A program made the position numbers and the translations under genes. From Primulina eburnea (taxonomy: Eukaryota > Streptophyta > Magnoliopsida > Lamiales > Gesneriaceae): DNA of 64,000 nt. Numbering within the stretch: the stretch's first letter is position 1; every line of letters starts with the position of its first letter. Positions 57,602-64,000 of the stretch are shown in pieces. The notes under the pieces are model-generated. The model saw only the letters and a program-made list of their open reading frames with translations, made no database searches and was not told the DNA's origin. Where the stretch lies: the NCBI RefSeq assembly GCF_022965805.1, contig NC_133117.1, positions 13,788,183 to 13,852,182 of the forward strand, read 5' to 3'.

Positions 57602-60600
57602 TAAGATAAATATTCTCGAGTTAAGAAATCTGGTAGATGATTATCCTCACCTTTTTTATAAATAATCTCAAAATCAAAAGGAGCTAAATGAGTCTGCCAT
57701 CTAGCAAACATTTGCTTAGACACATCATGTTTAAAATCTTTATTAAACATAAATTTTGCAGTTTTGCAATCAGTTTTTATAATAAACTTTTGATTATATA
57801 AATCATCTTGAAATTTTAAAATACATCTAACAATAGCTAAGATTTCTTTTGCTACTGTGGAGTAATTTTTCTGGGCATTATTCCACTTTCCAGAATAAAA
57901 TCTTATAAGATATTCTTGTTTTGTTTGAGGATCTTTTTGTTTTAAAATTCCTCCAAAACCTATATCTGAGGCATCAGTTTCTACAATTTTATCCCATAAA
58001 GGATTTGCCAGCATAAGACAAGGAAGATTTTTAACTTTATCTTTAATAATTTGAACAGCTTTAGTATGCTTCTCTGTCCAAGGTAAAGGATTTTTCTTCA
58101 GTCTATCATATAAGATAGCAGAATCTTTAGTAAGATTTTGAATATAAGGAGAAATATAATTTAAACTCCCTAAAAATCTTTGTAACTGAGTTTTATCAGT
58201 TATTATATCTGGAAATTTTGAACCAAATTCAATACTTCTTTGGATAGGAATTATTTTTCCTTTTTCAATCATATGACCAAGAAAACGAATATTAGTTTGG
58301 AATAAAATCATTTTAGATTTTGAAATAACTAAACCATTTTGAATAACAATATTTTTAAACATTTCTAAATGTTTAAAATGTGTTTCAATATCATTAGAAA
58401 ATACTAAGATATCATCTATATAAACAATTATAAAATTGCTATAGTTATAAAAAATATCATTCATAATTTGTTGAAATTCTGAAGGGGCATTTTTAAGGCC
58501 AAATGGCATTACTGTCCATTCATAATGTCCTATTGGAACATTAAAAGCAGTTTTATATCTATCAGATTCTTGTATTTGAATCTGCCAAAATCCTGATTTT
58601 AAATCAAATTTGGAAAATATAATTGCATGAACTAATCTGTCTAATAAATCTTTTTTATTAGGAATAGGATGTCTAATCCATTTCAAAACCTTATTAAGAG
58701 GTTTATAATTTATAACTAATCTAGGAACTCCTCTTTCCTGCTCTGAATGTTTATTAACATAAAAAGCAGTACAAGACCAAGGAGATTGAGAAGGTTTTAT
58801 TAAACCTTTATCTAACAAAGAATGAATTTCATTCTTGCATAATTCTAAATATTCAGAATTCATTTGACAAGGACGAGCCTTAGTAGGAATATTTCTCTCA
58901 TCAAAAGTTTCTTCATATGGAAGAGATATAATATGCTTCTTTCTATTCCAAAAAGCATTTGGAAGATCATTACATATTTCTAATGAAAATTTATTATAAA
59001 TAATTTTTATTTTTTCCTGTAATTTAGGATTCTGTAATTTTTCATCAATTGTAAGAAATTTTATTTCTTCTTTTAAAGAGTTTATTTGAAAGGTTTTTCT
59101 TTCAATCTGTTCTTGTAGCTCATTTAAAATTCTATAAACAGGTTTAGTTATAAACTGAAAAGAAATAGGATTACCTTGATAAGTTCCTATTATACCTGTT
59201 TCATCAACATGTGTTAAAGGATAAATTTGATAAATAAAAGGAAGACCAAGTATTAGTTGGCTAGAAATGTCTTTAGCTAATAAAAAACTGGTTTGAATAC
59301 AGTTTTTATCTTTGCAAATATAAGCTTTAGGTAATTTATAATTTATTTCTAAAGGTTCTCCTCCTGCATGAGAGAGAGAATGAGTAGTTTTATGAAAATA
59401 TTTTGTAGGAATTAATCCTTCCTGTATTACGTTTAAATCTGCACCACTATCTATCATAGCAATGAAATTCTTTTTATAAGAATTATCAATTAATAAAGTA
59501 ATATTAGTATACCATTTTTGAGATATAATCATACTCAAAACAGATAAATGTTTCTGATTATTATCAGGAAATGAAATATCTTGAATATTTTCAAAACTTT
59601 CAGAAATTGAATTATTATGATTTTCAATGACTGAAATACGATAATTTAAACTATTATTATTATCATGTAAAAATTTTATTTGTTGTTTAAGATTATCAAT
59701 CTCTTTAACTAAATCCTGTATAGTAACTGGATTTTGTTGGCTATATTTTTTCTGTAAAAGATTTTTAACTTCTTTCATAGAATAAGCTTGTTCTTGTTTA
59801 ACAAGAATGTTATTATCATTATTGCTTGTTGAAGCAGTATTTTCCATTTGATCAATAATTGTAGATTTTAATATTGGGTCCTTAATCATTTTAAGGAATT
59901 CTAAAATATTATTGTTAGTTAAAACATTAATATTTAAATCTTGAAATTGAGACATAAGTTTATAAAACTCATCATTTTTATTAATATCCTCTATAGGACT
60001 TATACAAGATTTTCCCTGTATACAATTATTGCATTCTTCTAAATCAGAAATATCTGATTCATTATCCAGAATTTCTTCTGAATTATAGGATTCTGAAGAA
60101 TTCTCAGTTTCACTATCAGAATTATTATTTGAATCCGTTATTATTTTAAATAATGCTTCTTTTAGATTATCATCTATATCTAAATTATTAATTTTGTTTT
60201 TAGCCCAACATTGATTAGCATAATGTCCTGCCTTTTTACATTTTCTACAAATTATTAATTTGTTTTTGTATTTATCTTTTTTCCTATCAGCTTTAGCTGA
60301 TTCACGAATTTCTTTTCTTTTCATTTTTCTTTCTTTTTGTCTTTCAGACAAATGTCTTTTCTTATAAATCTTATCATCCTTATCTTTAATTTTCTTCTTA
60401 CCTTTATTAGGTAAGTCCATACCAAATTGATCACAAAATTTTCCTAACTGTTTTTTCTCTAGTAAATTTTGTCTTTTAATTTGATTATTTAATTTTAATT
60501 CATTACAGAGAGCTAAACCCTCTAGAATACAAGTATTAATCAAATTACCATAAGTATAATTATCATAAGAGATATTTATATCATCTTTTCTTAATACTTT

Positions 60601-61926
60601 TCTAACCTTTTCAGCAAATAATAAAGGTAAGTCATCTATAAATTTAGCTTTCCACAGACTATTATTACAGTCTGGAATCTCATAAATACGAGATAGGAAA
60701 GTATCTTTATACCATCTAAAATCAGTAAGTGTTTTACATTTTAGATTACTTAATAAAGTTCTAATTTGTTCACTATTATCAGTGAATTTTCCTGTGAAAT
60801 GTTCAATCATAGTTAATATTAATGTATACACTACATTTTCTAATTGAATATTATTTTCCATTTTTATGGAGTTAAAGATTTCATCTTTTTGAGAATAATG
60901 TAAATAATTATCCCACCAACCTTTAAGTTGGCCAGTAAATCCTGCTGTTATCATTTTAGCAATATTCTTATCAGTATTACCTGATGATTTACACACAGTA
61001 CTATACATAAGCATTCTGTGAGCAGTATTATAAATTTGCCTATCACTATAACCATCAATATTCCATTCATAAATATTTTTTCCATTATAACTATTAGAAT
61101 AAATATATTCATTTTCTTCAATGAGAACATCCATGGGAGTAGGTTTATTATAGTAATATTTGGATGTAGTGGGTCTATCAGCCCATTTAATTTTATTAAT
61201 CTCATCTTCAGAATGATTATTAATCTTATATAATTCTTCAAACTCTTCATTAAGAGTATTTAAATTAAGATTTCTAAATTTTTCTTCTAATAATTTTTCT
61301 ATATCAGAAACAGAAGATTTAAATTTAAAATCTTTAATATCAGGAGGGGATTGAATGGATGATGTAGCAACAGAAACAATATTATTTTCTGGTTCTTCTA
61401 TATGAACATCTGATTTAATTTTATTAATAGCTAAAATAATTTTTTCAATACGATCTTTAAGAGAATTTATTTCTTCTCCTATAATCGTGAGATATAAATT
61501 TGTGTAATTCTGTTTTTCTATTATCTGATTAATATGTTTAACAGTGATTTGTAACATATCATTCTCAAATAATTTTGAAAAAGCAGTAAAATTTAAAATT
61601 TTATTATTCTTTTCTATAATAAAAGATTGTTGAGGAGGATAAACAGATTTTTGAATCTGTCCTGAAGAAAGTTTATAATTTCTTTCAAGAATAGAAATAT
61701 AATCTATAATAAATGTTTTAAAAAACCAAGGAACAAAATGTATAAGTTTATTCTGGTTTTCACAATATTTATAAAATGTTGAAACAATATATTCAAACTC
61801 TTCTTCAGAAAAACTTTTAAAGTACCAATTTCTGAAAGATTCCCATTTGGGTAAATAAAATTCTGCATTGATCTTTGCTCTAGCAGAAGATTCTTTAGTA
61901 AAATCAATCTTTGATTTACTATCCAT
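57601..61926 (-). CDS. E9 coat / protease / RT / RNase H polyprotein, intact reading
   Basis: 1441 uninterrupted codons from the ATG at 61924-61926. Residues about 1-540: coat-protein region, basic before a zinc knuckle CRKCKKAGHYANQC (about 557-570), a caulimovirid coat hallmark. Acidic Ser/Asn-rich segment and coiled coil (about 590-780). Aspartic protease MIDSGADLN near 824. RT with PRLVINYKPLN, MPFGLKNAP and VYIDDILVFS (DD near 1170). RNase H with ETDASDIGFGG, AKEILAIV and KTDCKTAKF (about 1314-1390). It starts and ends in TAATG overlaps with its neighbours, suggesting stop-reinitiation translation. An open frame of this length among decayed neighbours suggests a fairly young integration. 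Confidence 0.92.
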   Translation of the reverse strand: MDSKSKIDFTKESSARAKINAEFYLPKWESFRNWYFKSFSEEEFEYIVSTFYKYCENQNKLIHFVPWFFKTFIIDYISILERNYKLSSGQIQKSVYPPQQSFIIEKNNKILNFTAFSKLFENDMLQITVKHINQIIEKQNYTNLYLTIIGEEINSLKDRIEKIILAINKIKSDVHIEEPENNIVSVATSSIQSPPDIKDFKFKSSVSDIEKLLEEKFRNLNLNTLNEEFEELYKINNHSEDEINKIKWADRPTTSKYYYNKPTPMDVLIEENEYIYSNSYNGKNIYEWNIDGYSDRQIYNTAHRMLMYSTVCKSSGNTDKNIAKMITAGFTGQLKGWWDNYLHYSQKDEIFNSIKMENNIQLENVVYTLILTMIEHFTGKFTDNSEQIRTLLSNLKCKTLTDFRWYKDTFLSRIYEIPDCNNSLWKAKFIDDLPLLFAEKVRKVLRKDDINISYDNYTYGNLINTCILEGLALCNELKLNNQIKRQNLLEKKQLGKFCDQFGMDLPNKGKKKIKDKDDKIYKKRHLSERQKERKMKRKEIRESAKADRKKDKYKNKLIICRKCKKAGHYANQCWAKNKINNLDIDDNLKEALFKIITDSNNNSDSETENSSESYNSEEILDNESDISDLEECNNCIQGKSCISPIEDINKNDEFYKLMSQFQDLNINVLTNNNILEFLKMIKDPILKSTIIDQMENTASTSNNDNNILVKQEQAYSMKEVKNLLQKKYSQQNPVTIQDLVKEIDNLKQQIKFLHDNNNSLNYRISVIENHNNSISESFENIQDISFPDNNQKHLSVLSMIISQKWYTNITLLIDNSYKKNFIAMIDSGADLNVIQEGLIPTKYFHKTTHSLSHAGGEPLEINYKLPKAYICKDKNCIQTSFLLAKDISSQLILGLPFIYQIYPLTHVDETGIIGTYQGNPISFQFITKPVYRILNELQEQIERKTFQINSLKEEIKFLTIDEKLQNPKLQEKIKIIYNKFSLEICNDLPNAFWNRKKHIISLPYEETFDERNIPTKARPCQMNSEYLELCKNEIHSLLDKGLIKPSQSPWSCTAFYVNKHSEQERGVPRLVINYKPLNKVLKWIRHPIPNKKDLLDRLVHAIIFSKFDLKSGFWQIQIQESDRYKTAFNVPIGHYEWTVMPFGLKNAPSEFQQIMNDIFYNYSNFIIVYIDDILVFSNDIETHFKHLEMFKNIVIQNGLVISKSKMILFQTNIRFLGHMIEKGKIIPIQRSIEFGSKFPDIITDKTQLQRFLGSLNYISPYIQNLTKDSAILYDRLKKNPLPWTEKHTKAVQIIKDKVKNLPCLMLANPLWDKIVETDASDIGFGGILKQKDPQTKQEYLIRFYSGKWNNAQKNYSTVAKEILAIVRCILKFQDDLYNQKFIIKTDCKTAKFMFNKDFKHDVSKQMFARWQTHLAPFDFEIIYKKGEDNHLPDFLTREYLS

Positions 61927-62069
61927 TAAATACTAAAATTCATTTCTGAAACTGTATCAGTTTCTCTAACTTTTTGAAAGTTACTTTTATGAACTATATT
62001 GTTTTGATTTATGATTAAATCATCTACTATATTAATAGATTCTAATTCTTCTCTAATTTGAGAAGTAGA
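61926..62069 (-). pseudogene. E9 upstream ORF, C-terminal tail
   Basis: About 47 codons remain, ending at TAA (61926-61928), which overlaps the polyprotein ATG. Polar and probably helical (SQIREELESINIVDDL). By position the movement protein is the likeliest identity; its conserved core would lie beyond E10, outside the window, so this is inference. Interrupted at 62071 by the E10 LTR. Confidence 0.5.
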
Positions 62070-63195
62070 ATGTAGTGACCCGTTCCAGAATCACCTACTA
62101 ATCAAAAACTAAGCATGCAATTAACCTAATTAATTATAATCAGAGATAACAGCGGAAATATGGCCAACAACAATAGTTATACAACCCAATCGAAATCGAA
62201 GTCTAGACTAACTCAAAATGAAATATACAGTACAACAATATCGAATCAAATGGAAAACACTGAAAACTAAACCAACCAGCTACTCAACGTCCTCCTCCTG
62301 CTCCTCCTGAGCCATCCAACCTGAGGCCTGCCCCGAGGGAATGGGGTGTCCAAGAATAAACAAAACCGAGGACGTGAGCGATAAGAACGCCCAGTACTAA
62401 AGTATGAGTATACAAACCTATATGAAATGCACATGCTATGATATGATACCAGGGTAGTCAAGAAACAGGAATCACAAAGGATCTCAAAATGCTCAGTCTA
62501 GAGGCGCCAAGTGGATAGTGCCGCGCGGTCCAACCTCTGGGTCACTGCATCCACTACAAGACAGACGTGGACCTAAAATGTCCCGGACCACCGAAGCCCT
62601 CCCGACCCGTCGGCCACTGTGTACTCTCGGTGTCCATGCGTCCACAAGACAGGGCTCAGCGGCCCCAAGATATAGCTTATCTCGAAAGAGATACAGCTCA
62701 ACAGTAAAGGCTATCTCGAAGGAGATACGGCTCAACATGATATGCAATATGCATCATAACTCGTGACATAATAGCATGCATCATATGACATATAACAATG
62801 CAGCAAATACTCATGCAACACATATATGAATGTATACTCAACCAGGATATCTCGGATAGTACTTTCGTACCTCTATCACAGCAAGTCTAGCCTTACGCAA
62901 CACCGCTAATCAGGTCTAGCACAAGCCTACGCATCAAAAGCATACTCAATAAATACTACCATGCTCGACTAGCAAAACCAGTACTCCCTAGTACTACCAA
63001 AGGTTTAGGGTTTACCTTCGTCCGTCGACAGCCCTTTGATGTCGATTGCCTTGAAACTCAGGCGCCGCTACGCTACTACTCCTGGCAGCTCTTAGCTATC
63101 GCTCGACCAACAACTAACCCTAGAAACCTTCCAAACTCTCCAAAATGAGAGAAAACTCAAGAAATTGGCAAGTCAAAATGAGGAAATCCGAGCAC

Positions 63196-63203
63196 TATTT
63201 ATA
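63196..63203 (-). promoter_or_regulatory. TATA box of E10 LTR
   Basis: Minus strand TATAAATA (CCTATAAATAGTGC). 7 bp downstream of the nearest palindrome. Confidence 0.65.
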
Positions 63204-63210
63204 GGCCATG

Positions 63211-63436
63211 TTCGGATCCTCCGAACTACACTTCGGAACGTCCGAACGCTACGTGTCCATTGGCTCTTGACAGCTCATGATCGGATCCTCCGATCATACA
63301 CTTCGGACCGTCCGAACATGCATGGAAAATGACGTGTCGATCAACACTTGACACCTATGATCGGATTCACCGAACTACACTTCGGATCGTCCAAACTCTT
63401 CGGTGCTTCCGAACCCTCTTCGGTCCGTCCGATCAT
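63211..63436 (-). repeat. TTCGGN5TCCGAA palindrome cluster in E10 LTR U3
   Basis: About eight copies, some imperfect: TTCGGATCCTCCGAA at 63211, TTCGGAACGTCCGAA at 63232, a longer one centred on GGATCC at 63277-63297, TTCGGACCGTCCGAA at 63302, then diverged ones at about 63360, 63381, 63399 and 63419. Confidence 0.88.
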
Positions 63437-63518
63437 GACCATAGCCAAAATTACACCTTAAACCTTCTTAATCACCATTACTCCGTTAATTACCCAATTT
63501 GGAATTCGGGCTACTACA

Positions 63519-63533
63519 TTCTCCCCCCCTTAA
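63519..63533 (-). other. E10 polypurine tract
   Basis: Minus strand AAGGGGGGGAGAA directly before the LTR. Confidence 0.85.
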
Positions 63534-63668
63534 AAGATTTCGTCCTCGAAATCAGGCTTAGAGAATGAACAAAACGAAATAACAACATCATTAATACATC
63601 TCAATTGTTGTTGAATACAACTGATACTATGATTACAACTGAAAACACAAACTTATACAAAGCACAAC

Positions 63669-63998
63669 TCAAAAGAGCTCTGGATGCTCCGAACGCATAC
63701 GACTCTCTAACTCCCAAGTGGCTTCTTCAGTGCCTCGACGCTGCCACTGCACTAAGACAAGAGGAATGATCTTATTCCGCAACACCTTATCTTTGCGATC
63801 TAGAATCTGAACTGGTCGCTCCACGTAAGACAAATCCGTATCAAGTTGAACTTCAGATGGATGTAAGATGTGCGACTCATCTGCTACATAACGTCTCAAC
63901 AAGGATACGTGGAACACATCATGAATACTTGATAGGTACGGCGGCAACGCAAGTCTGTAAGCTAAATCTCCCACACATTCCAGTATCTCGAATGGACC
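63669..63998 (-). CDS. E10 integrase C terminus and chromodomain, partial
   Basis: Open from the window edge to the TGA at 63669-63671, about 109 codons. It has the GPF/EIL end of the GPY/F domain, LAYRLALPPYLSSIHDVFHVS, VQILDRKDKVLRNK and the chromodomain-like end LVLVQWQRRGTEEATWE, typical of Tekay/Del chromoviruses. No lesion in the visible part. The chromodomain is thought to bind chromatin marks and bias insertion into heterochromatin. Confidence 0.88.
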   Translation of the reverse strand, partial: GPFEILECVGDLAYRLALPPYLSSIHDVFHVSLLRRYVADESHILHPSEVQLDTDLSYVERPVQILDRKDKVLRNKIIPLVLVQWQRRGTEEATWELESRMRSEHPELF

Positions 63999-64000
63999 AA

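Larger units (their letters stand above)
55650..62070 (-). mobile_element. E9: endogenous pararetrovirus (Caulimoviridae)
   Basis: Minus strand: tail of an upstream ORF, coat-protease-RT-RNase H polyprotein, a broken downstream ORF, then a long intergenic region with TATA box and poly(A) signal. No integrase and no LTRs. The 5' part is cut by the E10 LTR at 62071; the left limit is approximate. Base composition is very AT-rich in the coding region, unlike the neighbouring retroelements. Probably an old integrated copy of an asterid caulimovirid; genus not assigned. Confidence 0.85.
62071..63518 (-). repeat. E10 3' LTR
   Basis: 1448 bp, TGTAGTGACCCG...GGGCTACTACA. U3 on the minus strand carries the TTCGGNNNNNTCCGAA palindrome cluster, then a TATA box. 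Confidence 0.92.
62071..64000 (-). mobile_element. E10: chromovirus, 3' end only
   Basis: 3' LTR (62071-63518), polypurine tract, and the end of pol; the rest lies to the right. The left target duplication should be TAGAA (62066-62070). Inserted in E9. Confidence 0.88.

Noticed and set aside
62493..62766. Overlapping ORFs on both strands
   Set aside because: GC-rich part of the E10 LTR; no homology.
1..64000. tRNA, rRNA, miRNA or host protein genes
   Set aside because: None recognised; the tRNA-like matches are primer-binding sites only.

Overview
This window is plant nuclear DNA, almost certainly from a eudicot. It is a transposon graveyard in which I can support no ordinary host gene. The plant assignment rests on plant-type LTR retrotransposons (Athila-like and chromodomain Ty3/gypsy, Sirevirus-like and other Ty1/copia), primer-binding sites matching plant tRNA-Asp and initiator tRNA-Met, and an endogenous plant pararetrovirus (Caulimoviridae). 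From memory, several protein families resemble those annotated in asterids/Lamiales, but the window does not prove this.

Nesting, left half. I name the elements E1-E10. The oldest is E6, a plus-strand copia relic (44882 to about 47350). A Tekay/Del-like chromovirus, E2 (minus strand, 5' LTR ending at 44881), inserted into E6; its 3' end lies left of the window. E2 was later hit three times: in integrase by the Athila-like E1 (window start to about 8663), at the gag/protease boundary by the Sirevirus-like copia E3 (12010-32692, duplication TAATC), and in its 5' LTR by copia E5 (33822-43151, duplication GTCAT). E3's extra ORF was then split by another chromovirus, E4 (15400-24257, duplication GTTCC).

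Right half. E7 (47727 to about 54926, minus) is a decayed chromovirus with unusual coiled-coil ORFs upstream of gag. E8 (54927 to about 55645) is an LTR-like fragment in plus orientation. E9 (about 55650-62070, minus) is an endogenous caulimovirid with an uninterrupted 1441-codon coat/protease/RT/RNase H polyprotein. E10 (62071 past the window end) is another chromovirus, inserted in the ORF upstream of that polyprotein.

Strongest points for a second look. (1) E5 has full-length LTRs of 2153 and 2154 bp in INVERTED orientation with a perfect 5-bp target duplication, so both outer ends are U3 ends. (2) E3 carries two tandem, related, TATA-preceded ORFs on the strand opposite to gag-pol. (3) Three unrelated LTR families (E1, E4, E10) carry clusters of short CpG-rich palindromes in U3 just upstream of a TATA or TATA-like box; E1 repeats the same 72-bp-period array upstream of its third ORF. 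(4) E9 joins its ORFs by TAATG stop/start overlaps on both sides of the intact polyprotein.

Most retroelement genes are broken by nonsense codons and frameshifts; every nonsense codon I could interpret fits a C-to-T or G-to-A transition. Boundaries given to the base rest on LTR termini plus target duplications (E3, E4, E5) or on LTR termini alone; those marked approximate are inferred.
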